Assembly (NCBI GenBank): GCA_020444425.1
Contig: JAHLLB010000013.1
Coordinates: forward strand, 1-64,000
Origin: a bacterium
GTDB lineage: Bacteria; Electryoneota; Electryoneia; Electryoneales; Electryoneaceae
DNA: 64,000 nucleotides
Direction of reading: 5' to 3'
The notes beneath the pieces are model-generated. The model was not told the DNA's origin, did no database searches, and worked only from the letters and a program-made list of their open reading frames with translations. Below are positions 7,205 to 17,204 of this stretch, piece after piece. Every line of letters begins with the position of its first letter. Position 1 is the first letter of the stretch. The translations under genes were made by a program, and so were the position numbers.

Positions 7205-9697
7205 ATGAGCAAGACCGGACCCCCTTCATCCGAACTCACCGTCCGAGCCGTCGTCTCCGGACTGTTTGTCGGCTGCCTGATCGCTGCATCCAATGTCGCC
7301 ATCGGCTTGAAAATCGGCTGGACCTTCGGAGCCGCGATCACGTCCGCCGTGATCAGCTTCGCCCTGTTCAGCGCGATCAAGACGCGACCATTCACCCCCA
7401 AGGAAACCCTGATCTCCGCGACCGGCGGATCCTCCGCCGGGACACTCGCCTCCGCCGGCGGGTTCGTCTCCGCAATCCCGGCGCTGGAAATGATCCGGGC
7501 GAATAACGGGCTGGAGCCATTGTCGTTCGCGATGCTGCTCGCGTGGGGAGCGTCGGTCGCCTTCCTCGGTTCCCATTTCGCGGTCCCGTTGCGGCGGCAG
7601 ATGGTTGTGGTGGAAAAGTTGCGTTACCCGACGGGCACCGCGACCGCCGAAACGATCAAGGCGATGTTCGCCTCCGGCGCGGAAGCGGTGAAGAAGACAC
7701 GGGTGCTGCTGTGGGCGGGGATCGGCGCGGCATTGTTGAAGCTGCTGTACCTGATCGAACCGATCGGTTTGTCACCGATCGAAGTGCTTGGTTTCGACGA
7801 CTTCGGGCTGTTCACGCTGGCGATCCTCGGGGTTCCGTTGTACCAGCTCTCGTTGGGGTTGAACCTGTCGCCGATGATGTTCGGCGCTGGGATTCTGATC
7901 GGGCCGAAAGTCGGCTGGTCCTTGTTCGGCGGGGCGATCATCGCGTGGGCGGTGATCACTCCGATCCTGATCAACAAGGGTGTTGTCGAAGTCATGCCCG
8001 ACATGGCGCAGCTGCGGACGTCCCTGTCTGACGACGCGACCGCAGAAGGTGAGCGCGACCAATCGTCCGCGACTGCGGAGCTGCAGCGTCACCTGGACGA
8101 CGAGCTGTTCCGTGCGCAACGGATCGCGGACAACCGTGACGGCTGGACGGTCGGCACCGTCATCGCAGAGTACACCCGGTCCGACATCATCAACCTGTAC
8201 GATTCGTTAAGCGATGACCTGATTGCCGCGGCAAAGAACGGAACGTTGTCCGAAACCGAGTTGCCGGACAAGCAGGCCGCGACCAAACCGCACCTGGACG
8301 CCGCAGCTGCTCTGCTCGTCCATGCCGGCGCAAATACCTCTTACCTGGACAGCCTGCGCGCATTCGCAAAACAGGCGCAGACAGACCGACCTGTCGAACA
8401 CCTGCTGTTCCAGTTACGTGCCGATCTGGCGCGGGAGTCGATGACGGCGATCCGGTATGGAGAGTCGAACTTCGACGCGATTTCCGGGCCGTACATCGAA
8501 GTCGCGGAACAGCTGGACGCTGAAGGGATCACCGTTGACGCAGCGGAGCAGTTGAGGGCACGGTCGGATGCGTTGCTGGCCGAGACCCGTCAGTTGCTGG
8601 GAGAGGATAAGCCGCTGCTGACGTTGAAAGAGCTGAACCTGGAGTCCAACGAACACAAGCGCACACTCACCATCGGCCTGCCGGACACCACCAGCCCGTA
8701 CCGCGCCGGGTTCAACTGGGTGCTGTGGCCCGGGGTGGCAGTAATGATCACCGCCTCCCTGACCGCGCTGGCGTTGCAGTGGAGAACGGTGCTGAAGACC
8801 TTCTCCAGCCTTGCGGGTGTTGCCAAGGGAGCAGCACACCCAGCGGATGATGACGGCGAGCCGGACGCGCCGGACCCGTACCCGATGTCGTGGTGGATCA
8901 TCGGCATGACCATCGCGACCACGATTACAGTCACATTGGCCTGGGTACTGTTTGAAATCCCGATCTGGATGGGGATTCTCGGGGTGATCATGTCGCTGTT
9001 GCTGGCGTCCATCGCGGTGCGCGCAACCGGTGAAACCGACATCAACCCGGTCGGCGCAATGGGTAAGATTACCCAGGCGATTTACGCCGCCCTCGCCCCT
9101 GCGAACATGGCGATTAACCTGATGGCGGCTGCCGTGACCAGCTCGGGCGCGTCACAATCCGGCGACTTGATGCACGATTTCAAGGCGGGCTACATCCTCA
9201 AGGCGTCCATCCGGCGGCAGGTGATCAGCCAGATCATTGGCGTCGGGGCCGGTGTGTTTGCCGCGGCGGGTACGTTCAAGGTATTGTCGACGGTCTACGA
9301 AATCCCGGGGCCGGAATTTCCCGGGCCGGCGGTGTATGCGTGGTACAAGATGGCGGAAATTCTCTCCGTCGGTGTGGAAGCCCTGCCGCCGGGCGCATTG
9401 TGGGCGGCGCTGGTCGGTGCGGGAATGGGCGTCCTGTTCCCGATCATTCACGCCAGGTTCAAGAAGATCAGTCCGTGGCTGCCGAGCCCGGTCGCGTTCG
9501 GCATCGCGTTCATGGTGCCCGCCGTCTACTCGATGGCGATGTGGCTCGGATCGTTCGTGTTCTACCTGTACGGCCGCCGTCAGGCCGAACGAGCGGACAA
9601 GTACGGCGCATCCATGGCGTCCGGATTTATCGCCGGGGAAGGCCTGATGATGGTCGCCTTCGCGATGTACCTGATGGCGACGCAGGTTCTCTTTTAG
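7205..9697 (+). CDS. OPT-family oligopeptide transporter
   Basis: 830 residues from the ATG at 7205, which has a perfect AGGAGG six bases upstream. It starts with SELTVRAVVSGLFVGCLIAA, the characteristic N-terminus of prokaryotic OPT proteins. A dozen or more hydrophobic segments follow, in two blocks: residues about 20-265 and about 500-830. Between them lies a hydrophilic region (about 270-490) rich in Asp, Glu, Arg and Ala, predicted helical and soluble. That is a larger internal domain than I would expect for the family. The C-terminal block has the conserved ASGFIAGEGLMMV motif. The protein would import peptides or metal-peptide chelates across the inner membrane by proton symport (family knowledge). 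A single gene. Confidence 0.92.
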   Translation: MSKTGPPSSELTVRAVVSGLFVGCLIAASNVAIGLKIGWTFGAAITSAVISFALFSAIKTRPFTPKETLISATGGSSAGTLASAGGFVSAIPALEMIRANNGLEPLSFAMLLAWGASVAFLGSHFAVPLRRQMVVVEKLRYPTGTATAETIKAMFASGAEAVKKTRVLLWAGIGAALLKLLYLIEPIGLSPIEVLGFDDFGLFTLAILGVPLYQLSLGLNLSPMMFGAGILIGPKVGWSLFGGAIIAWAVITPILINKGVVEVMPDMAQLRTSLSDDATAEGERDQSSATAELQRHLDDELFRAQRIADNRDGWTVGTVIAEYTRSDIINLYDSLSDDLIAAAKNGTLSETELPDKQAATKPHLDAAAALLVHAGANTSYLDSLRAFAKQAQTDRPVEHLLFQLRADLARESMTAIRYGESNFDAISGPYIEVAEQLDAEGITVDAAEQLRARSDALLAETRQLLGEDKPLLTLKELNLESNEHKRTLTIGLPDTTSPYRAGFNWVLWPGVAVMITASLTALALQWRTVLKTFSSLAGVAKGAAHPADDDGEPDAPDPYPMSWWIIGMTIATTITVTLAWVLFEIPIWMGILGVIMSLLLASIAVRATGETDINPVGAMGKITQAIYAALAPANMAINLMAAAVTSSGASQSGDLMHDFKAGYILKASIRRQVISQIIGVGAGVFAAAGTFKVLSTVYEIPGPEFPGPAVYAWYKMAEILSVGVEALPPGALWAALVGAGMGVLFPIIHARFKKISPWLPSPVAFGIAFMVPAVYSMAMWLGSFVFYLYGRRQAERADKYGASMASGFIAGEGLMMVAFAMYLMATQVLF

Positions 9698-10126
9698 AAC
9701 CGCAAAAGATGCAACAGAAGCAAAAGACGCAACTGAAGTAAAAGACAGGCAAAGACAGGAAAAGACAGTCACGGATAGACACGGACAGGAAAACACGGAT
9801 ACGGTTTTAAACGCCAACCTCGAATACTCCGGCAACGTTCAAAATTCGAGGAAAATCCGGCTGTCGCGTCATTCTGAACGGAACGAAGAGAAGTGAAGAA
9901 GATCCAGATTATCATTGGGTTACCAGAGTTAGCTATCAGCAAAGCTGGACCTTCTTCGCTTCGCTTAGAATAAAACCCCTGGCGATCAGGGGTCTATCAA
10001 CGATCTGCGGTCACGGGCTTCAGTCCGTGGCTTTTCTGTAGCCGGGCCTTGGCTCAAACCGTAACGCAGCCCTATACTCCCCCGTCCTACCGTCAACGTC
10101 AACCAGTCCGGGAAGGAGCGGTGTCC
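9698..10126. repeat. Repeat-rich intergenic region
   Basis: No gene seen. Positions 9698-9800 are a degenerate direct-repeat tract (words GCAAAAGACGCAACTG, AAAGACAGG, CACGGA) immediately after the OPT stop. Positions 9868-9905 are a diverged member of the palindrome family with TCATCCTGAAC...GAAGGATC (family E). Positions 10013-10030 are a family B hairpin (CACGGGCTTCAGTCCGTG). The next gene's ribosome binding site (AAGGAG, about 10112) ends the region. Confidence 0.6.
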
Positions 10127-13100
10127 ATGCCACGTGCTACCTCTGACTCTCGCCCGACGGTGTCAACTGTGACCACCGTCTTCGTCTTGTTCGTTCTCGC
10201 TGTCCTGTTCACCCTGCCCATCGTCGCGGGCGCGCAACCCAACGGTCCGTTGGCCGGAGAAAAGGGCTACCTGCGCGATCCGGACCTGCACGGTAGCACG
10301 CTGGTCTTCTCCAGTTCCGGCGACATCATGATCGGCAACCTCAACGGCGGCCTGGCAACACGCTTGACCTCGCACATGGGCGAAGAACGCTACCCGGCGT
10401 TCAGCCCGGACGGCCAGTGGATCGCCTTCACCGGCGAGTATTACGGCAACGACGACGTGTATGTGATCCCCGCAAATGGCGGCCAGCCGAAGCAACTGAC
10501 CTACCACGGATCCAGCGACCGGGTCGTCGGGTTCACCCCGGACGGGGATGTCATCTTTGAAGCGGACCGTGTGCCGCCGTACCGTGCGCCGGAACTGTAC
10601 ACGGTCAGCGTCAACGGCGGCTTCCCCGATCAGATGCCGTTCCTGCGTGGCGCACAGATCGCCTTCGAGCCGGACGGTGAGCTGGTCGCGTTGCAGCCGA
10701 TGCGGGCCTACCAGGTGTGGAACCAGTACCACGGCGGCGGTGCGGAAAAGATCTGGGTTGGCTCGACAGACGACGCCGAGTTCGAGCTGATCAGCCACTC
10801 CGAGATGAACGAGTCGCACCCGATGTGGCACACAAACGGCCGCATCTATTACATCACCAACCTCAACGGCCGCGACAACATCTTCTCGATGCTGCCGGAT
10901 GGATCGGACAACCGTGCCGAGACCCAGTTCACCGACTTTGACGCGCGCACCCCGAAGCTGCATGACGACAAGATCGTCTTCCTGCACGGCCTCGAGCTGA
11001 CCGTGTTCGATATCGGCAGCGGACAACTCAGCGTGCCTGACCTGCTGGTCCCGAGTGATCTGGTGACGTCCAACAAGCGCTTCATCGATCCGAATGACTA
11101 CGTCGATTCATGGTGGCTGAACGAGGACGGCAGCCGCATGGCCGTCGACAGCCGCGGTGATATCTTCACCCTGCCGGTGAACGGGAACGGCATCATCCGC
11201 CAGTGGACCTACCGCAGCGGAAGCCGCGAGAAACAACCGCATTTCCTGCCCAACGGCGACGGCGCACTGGTGCTGATCACCGACGAAACCGGCGAAGACC
11301 GGATCGTGCGGCTGGACAACCCGAACGGCGACCTCGAACTGATCGAAAACAAACCGTTGGACGATTGGAAATACAACATCACCCCCTCACCGGACGGGAA
11401 GTGGATTGCGTACGATTCCGGCGAACAGATCCTGTACATCGTGAACGTGGAATCCGGCAAGCGCACCGAGGTTTCCGAGGGCGGCTGGGAATTCAGCGAG
11501 TACACGTGGTCGCCGGACAGCCGCTACCTGGCGTTCGTGCGCGAAGTGGGCGAAGAGGAAGAAGCGCACCTCGAGGTGTACGACCTCGAAACGGGCGACA
11601 CCCACACCCTCGGCGACAACCGGTTCAACACCTACGCGCCGGCGTGGGACCCGAGCGGACGCTACCTCTACTGCGTCACCGACCGGAACTACAACCCGTA
11701 CCAGAACTATTCGCACAGCACCTTCCTGTTTGACCGGATGGGCACCCTGGCGCTGTTCCGGCTGCGTGAGGATGTGCCGAGCCCGTTTATTGCACGCGGC
11801 GACGAAGCGGCCAGCGGCATTCCCGAGGCGCCGTGGATTCTCGCAGCGGATGGCGATTCCGCCGATGATGAGGTCGAATCGGAGGATGAAGACACCGTCA
11901 CGCCAATCGAAATTGACTGGGACGGCATCAACGACCGCATGGTCCACATTCCGGAACTGCCCGGCAACTACCGTGGCCTGCAGGCCGCCGGTGACAAGCT
12001 GTACTTCATCGAGTGGCAGCAGGGAGGGATTGGTGGCAACGACCTGCGCGGCTACTCGGGCAGCACGTTGCGAGCGTTTGACCTCGGCGACCGGGAGTCC
12101 AGCGAAGTCGCGTCTGGCATCAGCAGCTACGAAATTTCCGGCGACGGATCCACGCTGGTCGTGCGAGCGAACGGATCCTGGTACCACGGTGACCCCGGTT
12201 CCGCCTCCCTTTCCATGGACGGCGACAGCCAGATCAACACCGCCGGCTGGGACATCGAATCCAACCCGCGCGAGGAGTGGACACAAATCCTGCGCGAAGC
12301 GTGGCGCAAGCAACGTGAATTCTTCTACGATCCGGACATGCACGACACCGACTGGGCCGGTGTGCTGGAACGCTTCAGCCCGTGGATCGACCGCATCACC
12401 ACCCGCCAGGACCTGCAGGACCTGATGCGCGAAATGTCAGCGGAGCTGCGTGTCGGGCATGCGTTCGTCGGCAGCGGCGACCGTCCCCGCCCGGACGTTG
12501 TTCCGGTCGGCTACCTCGGCATTGACGTCGAGCCCGACCCGCGCAACGATTGCTACCGCATCACCCGTGTGCTGAATCCTGAGCCGGGCACACGCGGCGG
12601 CTCTTCCCCCTTGGCATTCTCCGATCCGCAGACCGGCGCGGGAACCTACCTGCTCGCGATCAACGGACGCCGGCTGCACGCGGACGACAACATGTACCGT
12701 CTGCTGCAGAACCAGAGCCATGACGAAGTCGCGTTGACGCTGAACGAAAAGCCGTCCTTCGTCGATGCGCGTGAGGTGATCGTGCCTGCCCTGAACAGCG
12801 AACGCACCATCCGCTTCCTGCAGTGGACGAAGGACAAGCGGGAGTATGTGGACGACAAGTCGGACGGCAAGGTCGGCTACGTCTACCTGCCCGACATGGC
12901 CAGCGACGGCATGGAGGAGTTCGGCAAGAATTACTACCCGCAGAAGAATCGGCCCGGGATGATCCTCGATGATCGCTACAATTCAGGCGGGAACGTCGCC
13001 GAGCTGATCATGAAGGAAATGACCAGCCCGATCTTCGCGTTGCAAGCCTCACGTTACGGCGGCAGACAGACCAAACCGCATGGGTCGTATCATGGGCACG

Positions 13101-13471
13101 TTGCTGTTTTGATCAACGGCGCGACCTTCTCCGACGGCGAAACCATGGCCTACAACACCACGCTGCTGGATGACTGGGTGCTGATCGGCACCCGCACCTA
13201 CGGCGGCTGGATCTGGCTCTGGAACCGGCGACCGGCGGTAGACAACAGCTGGACCATCGTCCCCGAGTTCGGCGGCTGGGGCCTGGACGGCAACTGGATC
13301 ATCGAAGGGAAGGGCGTCCCGGCGGAAGAGTACATCATTAACGATCCGGGCAGCGAAATGCGTGGCGAAGATCCGCAGCTGGACGCCGCCATCGCGAACA
13401 CGCTGCAACGTATCGCCGACGATCCGCGTGAACTGCCGCCAATGCCCGAGAAGGGACCGTTCACGAGGTAG
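10127..13471 (+). CDS. Tricorn-like secreted protease (S41 family)
   Basis: 1114 residues from the ATG at 10127 (AAGGAG upstream). An N-terminal hydrophobic segment (VSTVTTVFVLFVLAVLFTLPIVAGA) acts as signal peptide. Then two TolB/WD40-like propellers (roughly 45-350 and 360-700; blades such as FSPDGQWIAFTGE, WSPDSRYLAFVRE), a linker, a C1 helical region (REAWRKQREFFYDPDMHDTDW), a PDZ-like domain (about 800-890) and a C-terminal serine protease domain. Catalytic elements: His778 in ELRVGHAF and Ser1002 in TFSDGE, with YNSGGN as the oxyanion region. Tricorn is cytosolic in archaea; here the signal peptide indicates periplasm or surface. Domain order and length match the family. Predicted role is degradation of peptides or misfolded proteins. 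Confidence 0.9.
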   Translation: MPRATSDSRPTVSTVTTVFVLFVLAVLFTLPIVAGAQPNGPLAGEKGYLRDPDLHGSTLVFSSSGDIMIGNLNGGLATRLTSHMGEERYPAFSPDGQWIAFTGEYYGNDDVYVIPANGGQPKQLTYHGSSDRVVGFTPDGDVIFEADRVPPYRAPELYTVSVNGGFPDQMPFLRGAQIAFEPDGELVALQPMRAYQVWNQYHGGGAEKIWVGSTDDAEFELISHSEMNESHPMWHTNGRIYYITNLNGRDNIFSMLPDGSDNRAETQFTDFDARTPKLHDDKIVFLHGLELTVFDIGSGQLSVPDLLVPSDLVTSNKRFIDPNDYVDSWWLNEDGSRMAVDSRGDIFTLPVNGNGIIRQWTYRSGSREKQPHFLPNGDGALVLITDETGEDRIVRLDNPNGDLELIENKPLDDWKYNITPSPDGKWIAYDSGEQILYIVNVESGKRTEVSEGGWEFSEYTWSPDSRYLAFVREVGEEEEAHLEVYDLETGDTHTLGDNRFNTYAPAWDPSGRYLYCVTDRNYNPYQNYSHSTFLFDRMGTLALFRLREDVPSPFIARGDEAASGIPEAPWILAADGDSADDEVESEDEDTVTPIEIDWDGINDRMVHIPELPGNYRGLQAAGDKLYFIEWQQGGIGGNDLRGYSGSTLRAFDLGDRESSEVASGISSYEISGDGSTLVVRANGSWYHGDPGSASLSMDGDSQINTAGWDIESNPREEWTQILREAWRKQREFFYDPDMHDTDWAGVLERFSPWIDRITTRQDLQDLMREMSAELRVGHAFVGSGDRPRPDVVPVGYLGIDVEPDPRNDCYRITRVLNPEPGTRGGSSPLAFSDPQTGAGTYLLAINGRRLHADDNMYRLLQNQSHDEVALTLNEKPSFVDAREVIVPALNSERTIRFLQWTKDKREYVDDKSDGKVGYVYLPDMASDGMEEFGKNYYPQKNRPGMILDDRYNSGGNVAELIMKEMTSPIFALQASRYGGRQTKPHGSYHGHVAVLINGATFSDGETMAYNTTLLDDWVLIGTRTYGGWIWLWNRRPAVDNSWTIVPEFGGWGLDGNWIIEGKGVPAEEYIINDPGSEMRGEDPQLDAAIANTLQRIADDPRELPPMPEKGPFTR

Positions 13472-13484
13472 TGGTGAGAACTAC

Positions 13485-14906
13485 TCAGTCCCCGCCGCCC
13501 ATCTTGTCGAACTTGAAGGTCTGCTCACGCAGCATCTGGCCCTGGTAGTACAACCGGCCGTGCAGGAAGTAGTTGCCCGGCGGGGCGAACACTGGCACGG
13601 TTTGTGTCATCCCGGGTATCGAATGGTAGGCTCCCGGCGCGAGTGTGAAATTGCGCTGGAACAGCGGGCCGACCTCGGACCCGTCCGGCAACGTGGCGTA
13701 GGTGCGGTAGCTTACGTTCTGGAATGCTTGCGGCAGTTCGTTGAACAGGAGCGCGCCATAGGTGATCGTGCCGCCGGTGTAGGGGACAACGGTGTTGACA
13801 CCGGCAAGGGAATACGTTACCGGCTGCCAGTTGACCGTTGCCGGAACGCTCGGAATCGATTCACCTTCTGGATCGTAATACGCCGTGATACGGTACTCGT
13901 AGCTTCCATAATTCTGCAGCTGGTCGGTGAAAACCGTATCCGCCGTCGCGCCGATGTACTCGCCATCACGGTAGATGCGATACTCCACATACTCGTCGAG
14001 TTCGTTCTGCCGGTTATTTGTACCTTTTGTGTCATCCTGAACAAAGTGAAGGATCTCTCTTTTTCTGTTCTGTTGATGTTCATACTCATCATATCTCACT
14101 GGCGGATGATCCATTGGACGGCCAGCATCATCAAACCAACCATCAACTCGTTCGCCTCGTTGAGGTTCAACAGAACGATCCTGCAATTGAGCGTCATGTG
14201 AACATGTGAAATCATAGTATTGAAATATGTCTCCGGATTCGTTTGTAAAACCTACCAGACCGATGTCAGTGAAGTTTGGATTCGTCACGGAATTAACATA
14301 AGTGCCATTGATATAAAGGTCGAAGGTGTCACCGACACCAACCACTTTGATGGTATTATGGGCTCCCTGACCAATACTAATAAGGTCTGACCCATGCCAA
14401 TAAATAATATTGAGACCCAATCCATCAATAAACCCATATACAGAATACATACCACCAAATATTTCAGTGTTAGATATTATAAATATATATCCATTAAAAT
14501 CAGTATCTTTGGGCCCATCGGAACGGAATACTATAGCATGAGAAAGTCCGTGCAACATGTTAGCCATCTCAACTTCACAAGTGAAATCAGCAAATTCAAT
14601 TTGAGTATAGACTGCCGATCCCCAATTCAATAACCCATAACCAGCTGCAATTTGTGCATACCCGTTTTCAATCGAGTAGTATCCCTGACCCGGATAATCT
14701 TGTCCTTGCGGTGTCCACCATTCAAAATCCTGCGCAATTTCATCCTCAAAGTCCTCGATCAGTCCTTCTACTGGACCCGACTCCCATGACAACTGGACGA
14801 CACCACCCTGAGACAATTCATGATGAAGGTGATACGGTGGGATTGCCTGACTAAACAGGCTTGTCCCAAAGAAAAGACCAAAAATCAACAAAGTGATATT
14901 TCGCAC
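13485..14906 (-). CDS. Secreted protein with lectin-like and fibronectin-like regions; compositionally mosaic
   Basis: 473 residues from a GTG at 14906 (GGAGG seven bases upstream). Signal peptide ITLLIFGLFFGTSLFSQA. Residues about 45-230 look like a concanavalin-type/DUF1080-like beta sandwich (EDFEDEIAQDFEWW, VFRSDGPKDTDFNGYIF, FDLYINGTYV). Residues about 300-365 resemble a fibronectin type III end (YRIYRDGEYIG, YEYRITAYYDPEG). The C-terminal part is beta-rich and the protein ends MGGGD, with no T9SS motif. The N-terminal coding DNA is AT-rich (a 60-base line I counted at 14461 has 17 G/C) while the 3' part is about 62% GC. The junction near 14030-14210 contains an in-frame copy of repeat family E. 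No specific function assigned. Confidence 0.7.
   Translation of the reverse strand: MRNITLLIFGLFFGTSLFSQAIPPYHLHHELSQGGVVQLSWESGPVEGLIEDFEDEIAQDFEWWTPQGQDYPGQGYYSIENGYAQIAAGYGLLNWGSAVYTQIEFADFTCEVEMANMLHGLSHAIVFRSDGPKDTDFNGYIFIISNTEIFGGMYSVYGFIDGLGLNIIYWHGSDLISIGQGAHNTIKVVGVGDTFDLYINGTYVNSVTNPNFTDIGLVGFTNESGDIFQYYDFTCSHDAQLQDRSVEPQRGERVDGWFDDAGRPMDHPPVRYDEYEHQQNRKREILHFVQDDTKGTNNRQNELDEYVEYRIYRDGEYIGATADTVFTDQLQNYGSYEYRITAYYDPEGESIPSVPATVNWQPVTYSLAGVNTVVPYTGGTITYGALLFNELPQAFQNVSYRTYATLPDGSEVGPLFQRNFTLAPGAYHSIPGMTQTVPVFAPPGNYFLHGRLYYQGQMLREQTFKFDKMGGGD
14030..14058. repeat. Family E repeat embedded in a coding sequence
   Basis: TGTCATCCTGAACAAAGTGA followed by AGGATCTCT, nearly identical to the intergenic copies at 29585-29614 and (reversed) 55318-55346. 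Inside the secreted-protein gene it is read on the minus strand as REILHFVQDDT. The reading frame stays open through it. Confidence 0.85.
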
Positions 14907-14946
14907 GTCAACCTCCGCTCGCTAGCAACTACAAATGCTACCAAAA

Positions 14947-14980
14947 CAGCGTGGTCCGGCATTTTAGCCGGACCACGCTG
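14947..14980 (-). terminator. Rho-independent terminator
   Basis: A perfect 14-bp stem (CAGCGTGGTCCGGC with its complement), 6-nt loop, followed on the minus strand by TTTTGG. It lies 10 nt past the stop of the minus-strand gene at 14990 and separates it from the gene starting at 14906. Confidence 0.8.
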
Positions 14981-14989
14981 AGAGATTTA

Positions 14990-16954
14990 TTACTTCATCA
15001 GTGTCAATTTACGCATTTCACCCAGATGACCGGGCACGTCCACCCGCAGAAAGTACATTCCACTGGCCAGATTCTCTCCATCGAAAACAAACTCATGTTG
15101 TCCCGATTTATACAGGCCGCCTGCGAGTGTTGCGACCCTCTGCCCGGTGATGTTGTAGACGGTCACGGTCAGTTCCGCCGTTTCCGGCAGGTTGACGGTG
15201 AGGGTGGTGGTCGGGTTGAACGGGTTCGGGTACGCGGTTTCGACGCTGTACCCGGTCGGCAACTGGACGAGGGTTTCGTCATCGCTGGCGATCAACGCAT
15301 CGATACCAACGAAGTCTTCCGGATTCAGGATGCCGTCAACAGCGCCCGTCTTGGTGAAGTTGAAATTGTCGTTGAACCATGTGTTCATGTTACCGACCAT
15401 GCCATAGAAGTAGTAGATCCCCTCCGGTGCTGCAGGCGGGATGTACACGCTACGGTTCGGGAAATACGCGTTCATGAACGGTTGCAACGTGAACGGGATG
15501 TTGTCTACGTCAATTATCGTACCATTTGGAATCTGGACCCTGGTCCGATACCGCACCGGATAGCTGCCCGCAAGCTGACTCACCAGTTGGACATCGTACA
15601 GGATGTACCCGCCGTTTGCCGGGACGGTGTCAACGGTCGGGAACAGGTCCAGGTCCACCGGCCAATCATGGGCGAACTCGATGTCCACTCCCATCGCGGG
15701 CATCATCTGCGGCACGTTGTTATACTGGTCGATGACACCGTGCACCACGATCTCGTCGCCGATTGCATATCCACTGAGACCAATGTTGGTGTCTTCCCAG
15801 ATCCGGACCGTCGCATCGCCGGAACCGTCATTGATCGTGAAGTTGTACGACCACGATCCGGGATTTGGATCACTGGTGATGATCCCCTGCAGAACAGCCC
15901 ACGTACCTTCGTAGTAGGTCGCGCTGGCGTGGAATGCGGCGGTGTTCGAGAAGGTCATCGGATCGGGTAGCGGGTTGTCATCGCTGATGTGTGTCGGTTG
16001 AAAATCGACCAGTTCTGTTGTGCCGAGGTAGTCTTGTACGGACGCAACGATTTCGAGTGCCCGTCCCCGGACGAGCCCGTCACCCGCCGTCGTGTCCGGA
16101 TCGTACAGGTTCACCCCGAAGCCAGAATCATCCTGGATATAGGCGTCGGTGAAGGATTCATGCACGGTGTAGGAAGGGATGGTAATAATTCCGCTGACAC
16201 GCACGCGCACGTCCGGATTCATATAGATGCTGGTGTTGGTCTGAATCTCTTCCATAGTCGCGTCAACAATCGGAATGAAATCCAGATCCTCCTGTAGCGC
16301 CGGCACCAGCCACACATGCTCGCCACCGTCTTTAATCACCCCATTCACCGTGATGATGCCGCCAGCCTCGATAGCATCGAAATCCAGGTTGGTGTCTCCA
16401 TAAATATGGATTCTCGCTTTGCCAGATCCGTCTTCCAGCTCAAAGAAGAACGTTTCACCGGGCTGTGGGTTATAGTCCGCCGTGATGATGCCTTTCAGCG
16501 TTGCCCATGACCCCTCCCACGGAAGCGCGGAATCGTTGAACTCCTCCATGTCATCGAATTCGATCGGTACCGGAAGCGGGTTGTTGTAGCTGAGGCCGGT
16601 CCATGTGAAGTCTTCCAGCTCGGTGGTGCCATAGTATTCGTGCACGTGGCCGACAACCCGGACTTCCGTGCCGCGTGACAGTCCGGAAGCCGTGCCGGGA
16701 TCGGGATCGTAGAGGCTGATGCCGTATCCGGTTCCATCCTGGATATAGAAATTGCAGAAGCCGGTTTGAATTGTCCCTGGTGGGATCGTAACTACGCCGG
16801 TGACACGGACATAGAGCGAATCGTCTGACGTGTAGTAGGCTGTGTTGGTCTGGATCTGGGCAAGGGTAGCGTCAACGATGATGATCTCGGCGTGCGATAC
16901 AGAACACGTGACAAATAGTGCGAAAAGCAGCAAAAATCCCAGCTTGGTGCGCAT
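14990..16954 (-). CDS. T9SS cargo protein with tandem OB-fold-like domains
   Basis: 654 residues; ATG at 16954 preceded by GGGGGG. Signal peptide MRTKLGFLLLFALFVTCSVSHA. Two successive units of about 200 residues begin with related sequences (VDATLAQIQTNTAYYTSDDS and VDATMEEIQTNTSIYMNPDV). Each contains YIQD-[GD]-[ST]-G-[YF]-G and EYYGTTELEDF-type strands plus a C-terminal half with DGSGDATVRIWEDTN, typical of OB-fold repeats found next to lamin-tail or nuclease domains. The C-terminal region is a T9SS sorting domain (ETAYPNPFNPTTTL, ending LTLMK). No nuclease catalytic motif is visible. Likely a surface-exposed binding protein. It shares its C-terminal half with the neighbouring gene at 17245. 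Confidence 0.82.
   Translation of the reverse strand: MRTKLGFLLLFALFVTCSVSHAEIIIVDATLAQIQTNTAYYTSDDSLYVRVTGVVTIPPGTIQTGFCNFYIQDGTGYGISLYDPDPGTASGLSRGTEVRVVGHVHEYYGTTELEDFTWTGLSYNNPLPVPIEFDDMEEFNDSALPWEGSWATLKGIITADYNPQPGETFFFELEDGSGKARIHIYGDTNLDFDAIEAGGIITVNGVIKDGGEHVWLVPALQEDLDFIPIVDATMEEIQTNTSIYMNPDVRVRVSGIITIPSYTVHESFTDAYIQDDSGFGVNLYDPDTTAGDGLVRGRALEIVASVQDYLGTTELVDFQPTHISDDNPLPDPMTFSNTAAFHASATYYEGTWAVLQGIITSDPNPGSWSYNFTINDGSGDATVRIWEDTNIGLSGYAIGDEIVVHGVIDQYNNVPQMMPAMGVDIEFAHDWPVDLDLFPTVDTVPANGGYILYDVQLVSQLAGSYPVRYRTRVQIPNGTIIDVDNIPFTLQPFMNAYFPNRSVYIPPAAPEGIYYFYGMVGNMNTWFNDNFNFTKTGAVDGILNPEDFVGIDALIASDDETLVQLPTGYSVETAYPNPFNPTTTLTVNLPETAELTVTVYNITGQRVATLAGGLYKSGQHEFVFDGENLASGMYFLRVDVPGHLGEMRKLTLMK
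15147..15353. repeat. 207-bp near-identical segment shared with 17402-17608
   Basis: About six mismatches in 207 bp by eye against 17402-17608. It encodes the linker (KTGAVDGILNPEDFVGIDAL) and the first part of the sorting domain of both neighbouring genes, while the flanking coding sequence is much more diverged. This looks like a recent gene-conversion or segment-copying event. Confidence 0.85.
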
Positions 16955-17138
16955 GTTACCCCCCGGTTATGCGATCTATATGGTCTGGAAAACTAATAAT
17001 ACCAAAAACCATGAAAGAAATCAATCTTCAAAAGGGTTTTCTCCGACGATGGCAGGAGATAGAGGAACAATTTACTTCTAAGGTGCTGATATTGTTACAA
17101 CATCATTTGAAGTCTCTGGGCGAGGTGGAGCCAAAATG

Positions 17139-17170
17139 AAAAGGCCATCCGCGTTCACGGATGGCCTTTT
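17139..17170 (-). terminator. Rho-independent terminator
   Basis: A perfect 13-bp stem (AAAAGGCCATCCG and complement), loop of 6 nt, followed on the minus strand by TTTTCATTTT. Downstream of the gene ending at 17245. Confidence 0.85.
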
Positions 17171-17204
17171 GATAGCAACATCTCAACTCTCATGTCCTTT
17201 GTCT

